Shown: positions 45,561-57,777, numbered from the stretch's first letter. The stretch is DNA of 64,000 bases from Hemileia vastatrix (GCA_030280995.1 JASXTE010000001.1:17610606-17674605), one strand, 5' to 3'. Notes: generated from the letters alone by a model not told the origin. Numbers and translations: made by a program.

Positions 45561-45572
45561 GGGGTGAGGGAG
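45561..45572 (+). other. G1 copy 2 polypurine tract
   Basis: GGGGTGAGGGAG immediately before the 3' LTR. Confidence 0.8.
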
Positions 45573-46749
45573 TGTCAGCCTAAATATCCTTAGGACTGAG
45601 TATTTCTTATGCTTAAAATAAGATAACCTTAAGTAGATTAAGCTTATATCTTAAAAATAAGGTTAAAATAATAATATATATTATTTTATTATATATATAT
45701 ATAATTATTATTCTATTATATAACTTATAATAGTTTAAATAGCTTATCCATGGCCTAATAATATTTATTAAGGTGTTAATGGAGTCATAATATACTTATC
45801 TTAAGTGATATGAAGTAATTATTGACATACATAAGCTTATATGTATACATAAATCTCATATTCAGTGAAATATGCAGTATATTATGTATATTTAGGTATA
45901 TAAGTGGGTTTTAGCCCCTTAATAGCCTATAACCTTTGTTTTTCTGCTTATTTTAGGTCATATGGACGAAATCAGTGGACTCACAACACCTACAGAAGCA
46001 TAGACACCTATATCAGGCGCATACACCCAGTTTGGACAACTAAAATTACTTCCTTGGATGGTTATTCACAGATTTATGAGTTGGAAGGATGTTTCTGGGT
46101 TAATGTGGATGCTTGGGGATGTTATTGGGGGCTTGTAAATTTTATTTGTTTCCTTTATATGCTTTTAGTTTCATTAAATCTCTTTTTGATTATTTATTTT
46201 ACCTGTTTCTTTATGGTATCCGCTTTTATCTGGATTTTCTATTTATGGTATGGATCAGTGTTACTATTAATAGTGATGGAGGGTCCTTACTGGAGGTCTG
46301 GGTGTTGAAACTTCTTGAGTGGACGCCATGGGGAGGTGATGGGCCCTCACAGTGCTGTAATTGCCAGGGATAGCAGTGACATCATCTGGATTGAAGGTCT
46401 GTGCACTCCAGTGGATTTGGGTATAAGTAAGGAGGGATTTTGACAGTTATTTATCATCATTCAATTACTACAATTCAAACAACCACTACAATACAATTAT
46501 TAGCATTCAGAAATATATTATAAAGCCACTATAAATTGATTTTATCTTTATATAAAGCTATAACTATATTTTATTTATCTATTTTCCACCACTAGCACGC
46601 ATTAAAATCCAAGTTTTGTGAGTTTTATTTGAGTATAACTATTCTATTAGTCTTCCCCTGAGGTTTAATCACTAAATCATTTATCAATAAGTTGTAGAAC
46701 CATAAATAAACACTATTATATCATACTTATATACTAGACTATACTGACA
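45573..46749 (+). repeat. G1 copy 2 3' LTR
   Basis: 1177 bp, near-identical to 37897-39074. Differences include a small cluster around 46305-46320 and one single-base indel. Confidence 0.9.
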
Positions 46750-47211
46750 ATGCTATTAAAATAATCAATTTATATAAAATGTTTACTTGTTTTAATTTAT
46801 TTATTGATGATTTATTGACCCCATTGTGAGTACAAAAAGTGACCTATAATTGTTGATTGTAAAGTATTTATTTTTATGATTTAACATATATAACTAAATA
46901 ATTAACTAATTGCATTATAAGTTGATGTTATTACTTATAATAATTTGTAATTAATTAATTATTAATTCATAACCATTAGGTACATAAAAATATGCCAAAC
47001 CTTTTATAGAATATATTTTTATATTGTATTTAAATGTATACACAGTATATATAAAAATAAAATTAATATAAAATTTTATTTTAATTAAAGAATATTGCTA
47101 TATAATTTTATTTTAATATAATATTGAATTTGTATATATTTAAATACAATTTTTCTCTTATTGTAATTTAACATAAGATTTTTCTTGACTCTCAGTATAG
47201 GCTGGCTGAAA
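46750..47211 (-). repeat. Continuation of interrupted LTR-like DNA
   Basis: Resembles 10165-10444 (LTR end of copy 1) and ends GGCTGGCTGAAA. With 36421-37896 it appears to form the target into which copy 2 inserted. Confidence 0.4.
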
Positions 47212-47940
47212 GCAACCCAATACAGACCAGGTCAGTCTTGTTGGTCTCTACTCTGGAATGGATGTAGACCAATTGGTTGTGGTATTTTTACTGTATAAAT
47301 GCTGCTAGAATTGTACCCTAACATAGATTAGGTATATCACTATCCTTATTTTGTAACACTAGCCACTGATGCAAGATTGATGGCATTCACAGTTTTGGAT
47401 GGAACAAAGTGCAAATGTCAGGGTGACGCTCCCACTGGGAATGCTGTAAATTTGTCCATGGTGTGAGTTGAAGAGAGAAGGCTGATGAGTAACATGCACA
47501 GGGTGTAATTTTCCAGAAAGATAGTTAGTAGAATATGTGAGTATGGCTATTTCACAAGGTCCTCTCATCCTGATAGCTTGAGGTGTACCCCCTGTGTGTT
47601 TGGACTACATGGCTTGTGTAAGTTAGAGATCCACACATAGCCACCCACTGTATCAAAATATGGCAGGAAAAATGGCAGATTGGTCCAAAAAAGAGTCAGG
47701 TGTGGGTTCATGATGTCCTGCACAAAAGAGATTGTTAAAAATTTTAAAAAAACAACAAATGAGCAACACAAACCTTGAATAAAACTGCAGCTAAACCACC
47801 AAAATTTCACTGTTTTTATATCCCACAATGATGAAAGGCTGAAAAACATGTTGAATACATATAAAAGTGAGATTTTGGAGATAAAATTTCAAAATGTAGA
47901 CCTGTTTTAGCATTGTATATACTTGTGAAAAGTTTGGTCC
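47212..47940. other. Repeat-derived interval without a gene
   Basis: 47368-47470 (GGCATTCACAGTTTTGGATG, GTCAGGGTGACGCTCCCACT) matches 60226-60370 and, inverted, 59205-59265, so it is part of a dispersed repeat. Short minus-strand frames at 47359-47849 have no recognisable motif. Confidence 0.4.
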
Positions 47941-47944
47941 GCTA

Positions 47945-48286
47945 GTCATGTATAACCACCTAAACACCCTCACCCAAGCTCAAGAAACTGTCTATTCCCA
48001 AAGCTGCTAAGGACATTTCCCTCTTAATAACTACCTCTACCAATTCAAAATTGTGGACTCACCAATGTGCCCTACCTGCGGACCAAACAATAAAGACACC
48101 CCAGAACCCCTCCTTTTTTTCCTGGAACACATGGAAGAAAGATATAAACTAGTTTATTTAGCTAAATTACACAAAATCCCTTTCAAAAAATCCTATTTAA
48201 TTTCACTTTCACTTATCATTTCTGAAGTTTCAAAATTCTTGATATTTACAAACAGATTTACAAATAATCTACCCTTAACTATTTAG
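47945..48286 (+). pseudogene. LINE-type reverse transcriptase C-terminal fragment
   Basis: Reads KLSIPKAAKDISLLNNYLYQ, FKIVDSPMCPTCGPNN, KDTPEPLLFFLEHMEE, then a hydrophobic region ending NRFTNNLPLTI. The cysteine pair followed by a TPE...LLFF block and the NRF ending match the C-terminus of fungal non-LTR retrotransposon ORF2 proteins. A relative lies at 57778-58124. Only the 3' end is present, as expected for 5'-truncated LINE copies. Confidence 0.5.
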
Positions 48287-48314
48287 CTTCAATTTCCCAG
48301 TTTCCTTTATAAAA

Positions 48315-49003
48315 ACTATGCACCAAGTAAGATATTTCTGATGGGGATATCCAGCACAAGTTAGGGATATTTTAGGGAGGAATATAAGGTCAGAAAAATA
48401 TATATAAGAAATGTCACAGGGAGAAAACCTAGTGGACAGATGTCTAGTAGTTTTTTGGTCCCCAGTAAAACTCAGTCCATTATTCTTGTTTAAACTGTGG
48501 AGTAACTTTGGTTTAACCCATCAAATTTCATTTTCTCACAAAAGTGATTTACCAGACTCAAACAGATTCACTACCAAAATCACACATACAATTGCTGCAT
48601 GAAGCTAAAAAAAGTACTGGATGTCTAGTGCAAACCTTTTTTTCCCTGTGTGTAAGTGAAAGAGAAATAAGTGCAAGAAAATTAAGTGTAAGAAAAATTA
48701 TTTGCAACCATGAGATTTGTTTTTCCAAGAAAATTTTTTAAAAAATTGGAAAAAATTAAAAAATAAGTAAAAAATTACTTTTTTGAGAAAGCAAAAATTG
48801 AAAAAAACAAAATCTCCCAGGGTTGAAACATATTTTTCTTACCAATATTTTTCTCATATATTTTTTTTGCACATAATTTCCTTACACATATTTTTCTTGC
48901 ACATATTTTTCTTACACATATTTTTCTGACCTTATGTCCCTCCATAAAATATCCCTAACTCATGCTGGATATCATTGTTGGGATATCATACTTGGTGCAT
49001 AGT
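48315..49003. mobile_element. Fold-back element F1
   Basis: About 80-bp inverted termini beginning ACTATGCACCAAGTA, with GGGGATATCCAGCA and GGGATATTTTAGGGAGG blocks repeated inverted at the right. The interior is rich in GTGTAAGAAAAAT and its complement. It cuts off the LINE remnant that ends at 48286. Related to 58601-58975 and 59126-60612. No coding capacity. Confidence 0.7.
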
Positions 49004-50090
49004 GAAATGTGTTAGAGTATGTACAATCATGCATTAAAAATCACATTGGCAAATGTTGTGCAAAATTAAAAAATTAGGCTAATTGGCCTTTTTCCACAGT
49101 CACACAAATTAGTATTCATTTTGACTTTTATATTTGGCACTAAATGTGAATTTCTGCAGTTGTGCAGCATTAACTCCTTATGTCTCATGCTCTTTTGCCT
49201 ACTTTAATCCAATATCTACTCTTCATGCATATTGCATCTCACACAAAGTGTCCAAAAATGGAGTTTTAATTAAAGCATATTGAATTATATTTCAGTACAC
49301 ACAACCATGGGAATCTTTTTCACAATCATGAAAATGATATTGAATTATTCCCACCTCACATGCAATTAATCAAATAGCTAATGGAAATTAGCTATTTTTC
49401 ATGCCAAATCACATCAATCCAACTAAATTTATTGGGATACAGGACCTCACATTATCTTCTATGCATTTGGAATCACATATTCATTTTATTTGATTGAAGA
49501 TTCTGTGTAAATTGAATTTTGAGCTAATCCAATTCACAATTGGCTCAATATTGGCTGAGATATGGCTATATCAGTGCCACATGAGCTTTTCCATCAATAA
49601 TGACTATATCTTTCTCAATTTTGCTCCAATTTTGAATCTGAATAGCTCTATGGATTTGGAATAATAAAATGTGTACCCTTTCAATGTCTTGAGAAAATTT
49701 CAGTAACATTTGAAGCAATATGATTGCTTAAAAAATCTGAATGAGTCTTGAAACATGTTGGAAATTAATTTTGTGCCTGATGATTATGTTGTAGGCATGG
49801 CATTGAAAATTAAGGAAATTGAAATTAATTTGAGTTAAAATAAATGTGAGTCAGGGACATACAGAAAGTAACATGAAGGACATAAATTAAAGCCAAAATA
49901 GGATAAAAGACACATAAGAACCTTATGTATTGTGTTGTCAAGATCATATGGTGCTCATTTACCCACCATTACTGTCAATTATGCAATTTGTATTTATGAA
50001 GATAATTTTTTGATGAACATTAGCGCAAGTGATTATTGGAGAAAAAATGAAAAATTTATGTAAAAAAATTGCATAATTGGGCTGAATTGA
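49004..50090. other. AT-rich interval, no gene seen
   Basis: No credible coding region, RNA gene or clear repeat recognised. Confidence 0.5.
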
Positions 50091-50094
50091 TAAA

Positions 50095-50180
50095 CAATTT
50101 TACATTCTCTTACAACCCTCCATGTAATTAGTCTTAAGTTGCTGTCCTTCATGGCCCTTGCAGGGTGATATTGTATGAAA
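50095..50180 (+). repeat. LINE-tail-like repeat
   Basis: Short stem (CCCTTGCAGGG) followed by TGATATTGTATGAAATTA. Similar tails lie at 50605-50680, 59010-59110 and 61340-61445. Confidence 0.4.
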
Positions 50181-50284
50181 TTAAAAAAAATACTTGTGCA
50201 AAAGAAAGTAACAACAGTTATATTAGAAATGGTTTTTGCAAAACATAGAGTGTAACAATTACATAACAGTTTCTCTTAAGTTAC

Positions 50285-50352
50285 AAAACAATTGTTTATT
50301 GCACTTAGGATCCACTTAACACCTTTAAGTGCTAAAAACAATTGTTACACAA
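50285..50352. repeat. Dyad around AACAATTGTTTATTGCACTT
   Basis: An inverted repeat in which CAATTGTTTATTGCACTTA returns as TTAAGTGCTAAAAACAATTG. A close relative is at 59568-59640. Confidence 0.45.
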
Positions 50353-50604
50353 CTTTGTGTAATTGTTGCACCCAATCTGACATTTCCTGTCAGATTATTT
50401 TCAAAAAAAAATTTAAAATTGTACAAAAACACTGAAGATTTGTCACTAGTTCCAGTCACTGTCAGATTTTTGTGCTAAAAGTTCTGGGAAACTCTTCCCG
50501 CAATTTTTTTTGAACAAACTGTGCTGTATGTACTTCTTATTTCTTAGTGCCCAAACCATCACCCCCAATAATTGCTATTATTTATTTTATACTTTGAATT
50601 TATG

Positions 50605-50680
50605 TCATGTATATATACTTTATGCGTAGCCATCCTTGTCTTATATGTCCCCTGCTGAGTGGGATTGTATGAAATAGAAC
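50605..50680 (+). repeat. LINE-tail-like repeat
   Basis: GTCCCCTGCTGAGTGGGATT followed by GTATGAAATAG; same plan as the tails at 50095, 59010 and 61340. Confidence 0.4.
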
Positions 50681-50684
50681 TTTT

Positions 50685-53115
50685 AAAAAGAGGAAAAGTT
50701 AAATAAAAAAATGATGAGTGGGTTGAAACAATTGAGAAATTATCCAAGCCTAAATTGATTTTTTTTGAGTGTATTTTCACCTTTTGATTATTTCAACTTA
50801 TGATAATAAGATAAGGGAAGCTGGTTGAGTAAGCTACTCAATATTGCTACAGCTGTTGTGGCACTTGTGGTTCAAGCAGCAAAGTTGAGCCCACTGAGAC
50901 TTTAATTTCTTTCATTTTCACCTAAGAGCACCTAGTAGTTGCTCATTTGATTTTCAAACACAGCTTTTCAAGTTGAATTCTATGAAGTAGATAGAGGGAG
51001 ATTAAAGGTTTGAGCAGATATATGTTGACAGCGCAATAAACTACTGTGTAAATTAAACCCAATTTCTCACCATCTTCCTCTGCAGTGGGAATGATAAGTG
51101 AGGATGGTGAAGAAAGTTCCACAGGAAACTTAAAAAGTTTAAATAATTGTTGCTCACCTTATTTAACTCCTTTATCCAGAGACATTGATAGTGTATATAT
51201 TCAAATTTTCATAGAAAAAAAATAAAATGTATTTTTTTATAATGATATATTTGAAAATAAAGGGTATGAATCTGGTCAAACAGAAAAAATAAACAATGTC
51301 TTTTCACAATTTCTGTAAAACTGCTATGCTTCATATTTTCTTAAATTACTATATGAAAAAAGCTATTTATTTTTCCAAATTTTAGCCCTTTAAATGTTAC
51401 TGATATATTTTTGTATATTGAACATAATTCCAAAATTAGATATTTTAATTGATGAAATTTGTATTTATATTTATTTAATCTATATATCCATTTTTATTTT
51501 ACTTTTCAAGTTTTGGTAGGGGGGTTTTTTTTATATATATTTTTAGAAGTAAAAAAACTTTGTTCTTATAATTTTGATTTTCCAATTTTAATTTTCATCA
51601 ACAAGTAAATTTTACATTTCAAAAACTTCATTTAAAATTTGTGGCACACAAAGCCTGTTAAAGTTTAATTTTTCAAAAAAAAAAATCATTTAATGAAGCT
51701 GAAAAAACAACACTTACATTGAGAGAGATTCCTTTTTCCTTGAAGCTGATGTATATTTTCCTCAATACTGTTTTGAATCCCATATTTTATGACATGGACT
51801 TAATGATCTTTACCAAGTCTGTAAAGTATATCTACTACTTGCTTTTCTTGGAAGGGATTCTAACTTGGCTCCTTTAAACATGATTTTCAGTGAGTGAAAC
51901 TTAGATATTGTTATATATTCTTTATTTTGAACTATATTTACTTACCATTATGTAGACATTCTGAGAACAACACAGGTCAATACCAACACATCCACTTTGA
52001 TTTTTTGACAGTAAAAATTTGTAAGTAACTTCATTTTTGAAAGAATTTAAGTTACTCTTGAGAGTTGATGCATTAATACTCCTATTTAAGGTTGAAAATT
52101 GAATATTGTTATCATTTAAAGCCACAATTTTTCCTGAAATTGTTTTTACTGCATCATTAAAAAACTCTTGGATCCATAAATTACATTCATAAAGCCATAT
52201 ATTTTGAGAAATGGATTGAAAAGTGGCTTCACACAGAAAGATAAACTCTACAGTTTTTACTTGATGTTGAAGTATTGTTGTTTTTCAGCCATAAGCTTGA
52301 TAATTTCCATCATTCATGATTTTTGTTCCAATAGATACTAATGATTTCTCTGATCCAGATATGAAATGAGGAGTATTGAAAAAGGATTGTGACTCTTAAT
52401 TAGGTATTTGATGAATCATGATTTCAGAAATATTGAAGTTTTTTAAAATAAAATCAATTTTATCATGTTGAGAAATAATAAAGTTTTTTATAATACTCTC
52501 TTGACATAAATTATTTTATCTTAATGAAAAATATTGAAAAAAGATTGTGGGACTCTTTTAAATTTCACATCATGAATTTAAATCTTCTCTTGTTATAGAT
52601 TTTGATGAGCTTCCCACTGTAACAAGAAGTGTGCCTAAAAATTTACTTTGATAAGAATTTATATCATCAATAACTTTAACAGTCCAGCAGATAACATGAA
52701 TGTGTTTCTCTCTGTGTGAAGTATTACTGGTAAAACTTTATCTAGATTTACTCCAGTTGTTAAGATATTGTCAATTATAGTGGCCAAAAAGAAACCAAGA
52801 CACAAAATCATATTTAAAAAAGGAAAAGACATTTTGTCTAAGTAAACCTTGATGAAAAAAATTTTCATCCACTACAGTCCTGAAATTCCTATTCATATCC
52901 AAATGAACTCTTGCCTGCTTGATTACATTATACTACATTTTTTGGAGGAATAGATGCTTTTACATATGACATGGATAGTGAAACTCTGAGTAGATTCAGG
53001 TTATCACAAATATGGAATGCTTCACATATAATTGTTACGGGAGAAACATATTTTAAATTTCAAAATGAAATAAATACACTCTTATGGAAATCCAACAGCT
53101 TCCATTCACACATTA
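50685..53115. other. AT-rich interval with decayed coding traces
   Basis: Minus-strand frames at 51922-52125 (ALNDNNIQFSTLNRSINA, LNSFKNEVTYKFLL) and 52659-52868 have a heptad-like, gag-like composition with stops between them, suggesting an old G1-type gag remnant, but I cannot align them securely. Otherwise nothing is recognised. Confidence 0.3.
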
Positions 53116-53418
53116 GGAGTTATCAATGTTAGCCAATCTGCAATTAAATTAATTTCAGATAAAAATCCTTATACCCAAATTATCTTCCACAATTATTTTT
53201 GCTAATAATTGGGTTATTAGAACTTTAATTTTTCAATTCACCTCTATCTGAAATTTTTATCCTTAATTTTTCATAACCACATCATGGACGACTTTCCGGA
53301 TGTGCCAGCCTCCCTACCTTGCTGAAAACTCCCATTCTGTCTGTTCATTCTGTCCACTGATAGCTCCCCCCATCTCATTTGTTTTTTTCTTCTACTTTTT
53401 ATCTTCAAATATCTTAAC

Positions 53419-54736
53419 ATGCCTTGTTGTCATAGATATTCTCAAAGGCAGCCTTCCCCCAGATATTATTCAAATCCCATTACTCCCTCTTTCCACTGCT
53501 CAGCTGAGAAATCAAAGACCGTTCAACAAAAAAAAGATGATCATCTCATACTTATCAACTGGCTGAAAATTAAAACTAATTAAGATTATTGTTTTGGTTC
53601 TGAGAATTCAACTAAAGTAGGACAGCCCTCTGCATCAAAAGTCAATGGATATCTTCTAACTGCCAATGAATTATGAAATAAGAAAAAGGGAAGGATTGAT
53701 CTTTTACCTAAACAGATGTCTGAGCGCTTCAAGAACTATTGAGTCAAATACAAGAAGGCTAAGACTCTTTCATCTTCCACAGGCTCTGGTATAATGGACC
53801 TTGATTTCAGTAAGGGCATCAAATCTATAGACAATAAAATTGATTCTTTATTTCCGTACTATAAAGAGATGGATTCCATATTTGGAGAACAAGCTTATTT
53901 CAATCCCACAAAAATGTTGGATGAATAAGATTCTGACTCCAAACATGATATAGAGAGAAATCTTTTTGAAACCTCTTCTTCCACTCAACCAATCAAGATA
54001 TCTTTTCTATAGATCCTTATGGTGATATAAACCAACCCAATCTAACTCCAGTAAGGTTTTTTCTTGTATCTAGTATTTTTTTACTTCTCTTTTTCTTATT
54101 TCTAAAAAGGCCAATGAAGAAACACAGGAGCCACATTCAAGAAATTCTGAAGCTAGAAAAAATGACACTGATGACAACAATATACCAAATTCCCCCAACA
54201 AAAAGCAAAGACCTTCTACCACTATTAATTTCAGAATTCAAAGAAAAAAAAGAGAAAGTACTTCTCAAACCTTAATTTCTTCCATTGAAGATTTTTTAGA
54301 GAAACGTGATTCTGGTAAGTGAAAGTATACCTCTTGAGAGATTAGTCTGCTTTTTTTTCATTTTTTGTTGATATTTCATAAAAATTTAGGTAAAGTCAAA
54401 GTTGCATGAGAGACTCTTAGCTTTCAAAAGCAACAATTTGAAATCTCTTTACAAAGGGATAATAGGGCACAAGAATAGGAGGAGAGGAAATATGATCTCT
54501 CATCATGGAGGAATGATAGGAAAAAAGACTTGGAGGAGAAGAAATTTGAGCTAACTCTAAGTATTGAAAAATCAAAGAAAGAGGAGAAATCTCTCAAGTA
54601 CAATTTCCTACTGGATCAGATGAAACTCAAGTATCAACTTAAAGATGATTCCCAAAAGAAAATTTTCATGATAGAATGCATTAAAGCTAATAAATCTATT
54701 AATGAAATTGAAGGCTTAATAAAAATGTCTGATTGA
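53419..54736 (+). pseudogene. Myb/SANT-like partner gene of the transposon, three exons
   Basis: Exons 53419-54050, 54110-54314 and 54390-54736; all junctions are GT-AG and in phase. Exon 1 reads MPCCHRYSQR, then DDHLILINWLKIKTN, GQPSASKVNGYLLTANEL, GRIDLLPKQMSERFKNY, VKYKKAKTLSSSTGSGIMDL and IDSLFPYYKEMDSIFGE, which is a trihelix/Myb-SANT-like DNA-binding region. Exon 2 is hydrophilic (NNIPNSPNKKQRPSTTINFR). Exon 3 is a coiled coil (EEKKFELTLSIEKSKKEEKS). Several stops (after KTN, NEL, FKNY and MLDE, and in exon 3) and one frameshift near 54000 inactivate it. In Harbinger elements such a protein helps the transposase reach the nucleus and bind TIRs. A short remnant of the same gene is amplified in copy 1. 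Confidence 0.65.
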
Positions 54737-54739
54737 TTA

Positions 54740-55475
54740 CTAGTTTTTTTGTTTTCTTTCCCATTTCATTTTTTTATAATTTTCTGTACATAAAAGTATT
54801 TTATAACTTCCCATATTTCACAACTCTATCTATCATCATTTGAATAACATATCAAGAAACATAACAAATTAATTTTAAATGTTCAAAATGGCAAAATTTG
54901 ATGTACAATTTTTTAAAATTTTTCAACCTTACATTTAAGTGAATAAATATTTATTTCTAAATACAGCTTATTCAATGAAATGCTATGTCTGTTTTTAAAA
55001 TTTGGGAATACACCCCATGTATTTTAGTGAAGCAAGGGGTGGGTATCACCAAACTTTTCCTAAGTCATCAATTTCACATGTCAGATTTGAAAATTTGGCC
55101 ATACCCTCCCCTACATTTTATTAAATTAAGGGGTAAAAATCACCAAAAATTAATATAATTACATAAAATAATAAATAAATTAATAAGATATTTAAAATTT
55201 ACTAGTTTTAAAGTAATGACAATTCCTCAAGCCAAAATGCAGATCAATTCTAGAAACCAGGTTTGGGACTGTCCATAGGTATAGGGTAGAGGAGCCCCAT
55301 GAAACAAATTAAAGTTCTCATGATTACCATTTATACAACACAAGGTTGTTTACTCATTACTTTAGTTTAGTAAATTGAAATATCAGAAATATTTATTAAA
55401 AATTTATGAAAGATTAATAAATATTTGATGATTTTAAAAATCCCCATGCTTTTTGCATCTACATAAAGTTTTTTT
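54740..55475. other. Non-coding interior of copy B
   Basis: Contains GAAGCAAGGGGTGGGTATCACC and an imperfect inverted repeat of it (CCATACCCTCCCCTACATTT), matching 22200-22330 in copy A and 17050-17240 in copy C. No gene. Confidence 0.5.
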
Positions 55476-55479
55476 TAAA

Positions 55480-56260
55480 TATATTACTTTTACCTTTTTT
55501 TTACCTTGTTGATTTTTTGGGTTAGTTTGTGACTTATTTGGAAGGAGCAGCCAGAATGAGTAAAGGTGTGACAAGATTCCAAACCTGTGGGAGCTTTTTT
55601 TTTCTGTTGATTATTATGATAAGAGTTCCAAACAGATTCGGTGATTCCAGTTCCTAATTAAAAATCAATTATAAACCTATGATCTGGGAAATATAAACCA
55701 TGTCCTTTGATTTTTTCAGGTGAAGGAATTTTTTGTCCATTAATATGATTGATATAACAGAAAAACCCAAAAGTAAGCATATTAGAATCAGATTTTTCTA
55801 CATGTATCTGGCTATGAGATGCTCCATAGGTGATTATAATGTTAGAAGAAAAGATATAATTGTTACTGAGTTCAAACCATTCCATTTCTGTAAAATTAGG
55901 AACTCCATCTCTCTTTACCAGTTTATGATTGGATTGAAATGCACAAATATATAATTTTTTCAAGAAATTGGCAAAGAAAAAATTGAGTGATCCTAAGTTT
56001 TGTGATATAAAATCCTAGATAATCATCAGATAAGTGTTTCAGAAGCCTTATTCTCTAATTATGAAATATAAAAAAGTGAAATGAATAAAGTGAAGTTTTA
56101 AAAAAAAGGCTTAACTTTAACGTTTAATATCTCAGAAACCACAGAAACAAATTCAAATCCATTTGTGGGAGATGAAGGATAGCCTTCAAGAGAATCTCCA
56201 TTTAAAAGGACATTAGATTTAAATAAACCTAACCCTAATTCTGAGTCTGATTTTTAAAAT
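55480..56260 (-). pseudogene. Tet-like 2OG-Fe(II) oxygenase (copy B)
   Basis: The main exon reads from about 55990 down: GVPNFTEMEWFELSNNYIFS, NIIITYGASHSQIHVEKSDS, NMLTFGFFCYINHINGQKIP, GHGLYFPDHRFIIDF, then a stop and GTGITESVWNSY, APTGLESC and THSGCSFQISHKL. It aligns along its whole length with copy A. The position of the iron-binding acid after the first His is Glu (HVE). An upstream exon at 56105-56255 (LGLGLFKSNVLLNGDSLEGY) also aligns. The gene lies directly downstream of the transposase remnant on the same strand. Confidence 0.5.
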
Positions 56261-56261
56261 T

Positions 56262-57030
56262 TTACAAAAACTTTAATGGTGATAATAGAGATGAGAACAA
56301 GAGGAGTTTAATAAGTCCACTGTTATCCAGATAAGATTCATAAATATATTTAAGTATGAAATTTTCATAGATGGAAAGAGATATCATATAGGAATGAAAT
56401 AAGAGATGAATCTTAACTTTATTAAAAATTAGGAAGAATAGAGTGAGAAAGATTAACGTTGGAATCAAGGGGAAATTGAATATGGAGTAAGTGAAATGCA
56501 TAAAGAGTGTGCAATGTTTGTGTTTTAATGGCATGGAACCAAAAAAAAAGTGAAATAGGGGAAAGGGGGATAATGACCATTCCAAGGAGGGATGAAGAGT
56601 AGGGTGATGGAGCTAAAAAAGAAAGAAAAGAGAGAGAGAAAAAAAGTTTAATTTTACTGTTAAAGTCAAAAATAACCACTTACAAAAAAAATTAGATACA
56701 AAAAAGAAAAAAAACAGGAAAAAAAATCAAAAAAAGAATAAAATGTCTTACCTGGAGAGATGAGATGAGAAAATAAATAAAACCAAATTGTTTGAGGGAT
56801 GTTTGAGTAGCGGAGGAAAGGATATGAGGGATGAATGAAAAAAAGAAACAGTGAAAAATTATGCAATTGCAGAAAATATGTTTTTTCATGTTGAGCCAGT
56901 GAAGGAAAACAAATGAGAAGTCCAAAGAAGAGACATTCACCATAAATTCAAAATAAAAATGAATATGAAAAAAACAAAAACACCAAACCAATTGAATAAA
57001 GCACACAAGTTGAAAATTTGGAGAATATGA
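56262..57030 (-). other. 5' region of the Tet-like gene, copy B
   Basis: Pyrimidine-rich DNA conserved with 20000-20720 in copy A, including CTCATCTCTCCAGGTAAG and a TTTTCAATCAAGGTAAG-like site, which suggests 5' non-coding exons or introns. A 67-107-codon frame starting MEWSLSP occurs in both copies but looks like untranslated DNA. Confidence 0.4.
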
Positions 57031-57039
57031 AAAAAAAAT

Positions 57040-57335
57040 TAAAATGGTTGTGTTTCAAGATGTTGGAGGTTGATTGGAATAATGATAGAGAATATACTAG
57101 TGGAAAGAAAGTTTTGTGTCTTGAGGGAGGGTAGAGCTGGTGCAGGTTTGGGATCCTCTTCTTCATAAAGATTATTGAAAAGATATATAAGCTAAAGTGT
57201 CTTCCAAACCCAAGTCAGAATCAGAGTCAGAAGCTAAAGCTAAAGTGATAGCATTCATAGCTGAGTGAATTTTCTTCCTAGTAGAGAAAATCTTCATTAT
57301 TGTTGTTAGAAGGTTTAGGTGATGAGGGAAGCAGA
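57040..57335 (-). pseudogene. Internally deleted transposase, copy B
   Basis: The N-terminus (TSRKKIHSAMNAITLALASD, SDSDLGLEDTLAYISF) matches copy 1 residues 10-40 and is followed at once by the C-terminus (LYEEEDPKPAPALPSLKTQN, IPINLQHLETQPF), matching copy 1 residues 354-397. More than 300 residues including the DDE core are missing. Confidence 0.65.
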
Positions 57336-57777
57336 ACTGTGCCACCAAAGATCAGGGAGGTGTGTAGATAGAAAAAAAATCTTAAGTTTTAACTTCCAAA
57401 ATTAAGTGGCCTAGAGTGAAGAGAGACATAAGAATGGAATCTAAAATTATGTCATGTGACTTGCTTACAAATTAATCATGGATGTGATGAGTTTGGGATC
57501 AGGAATTAGGAATGGAAATTTGGGTATAAGAGGTGGGATAATGCATTATTGTGAAGTCGTTATCCACTAGCCCCAGGGCTAGTGGATAAGAATCTTCTAC
57601 AATTAATAATGTCTGATCCAAGGAAAAAAAATTTTAATCCCTAATTTCAGATTCCTAAAAATTGATACCCCCTATTAAGTCCTTCTAAAAGGGATTACAG
57701 TTAAACCCATAAATATTTCCAATCCCTAATATCCTGATACACTGAAAAGACTCTGCAGCCATTTTAGTCCTACCAAA

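Larger units (their letters stand above)
37897..46749 (+). mobile_element. Ty3/gypsy element G1, copy 2, nearly complete
   Basis: 8853 bp. The two LTRs start TGTCAGCC and end CTGACA, and differ at about 18 places by eye in 1178 bp. Flanks are ATGTT and ATGCT, a probable 5-bp target duplication with one change. The order is LTR, leader, overlapping small ORF, gag, protease, RT, RNase H, integrase, chromodomain, polypurine tract, LTR. Two homopolymer frameshifts, one TAG in integrase and a changed RT active site make it non-autonomous. Confidence 0.9.
53116..57673 (+). mobile_element. Harbinger-like transposon, copy B, with Myb/SANT and Tet-like genes
   Basis: 4558 bp flanked by ATT (53113-53115 and 57674-57676). 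Termini are AGGAGTTATCAATGTTAGCC and, inverted, AGGGGGTATCAATTTTTAGG. It contains a three-exon Myb/SANT-like pseudogene (plus), a Tet-like oxygenase pseudogene (minus), and the two ends of a transposase (minus) fused by an internal deletion. It is the only copy here that shows all three genes. Confidence 0.75.
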
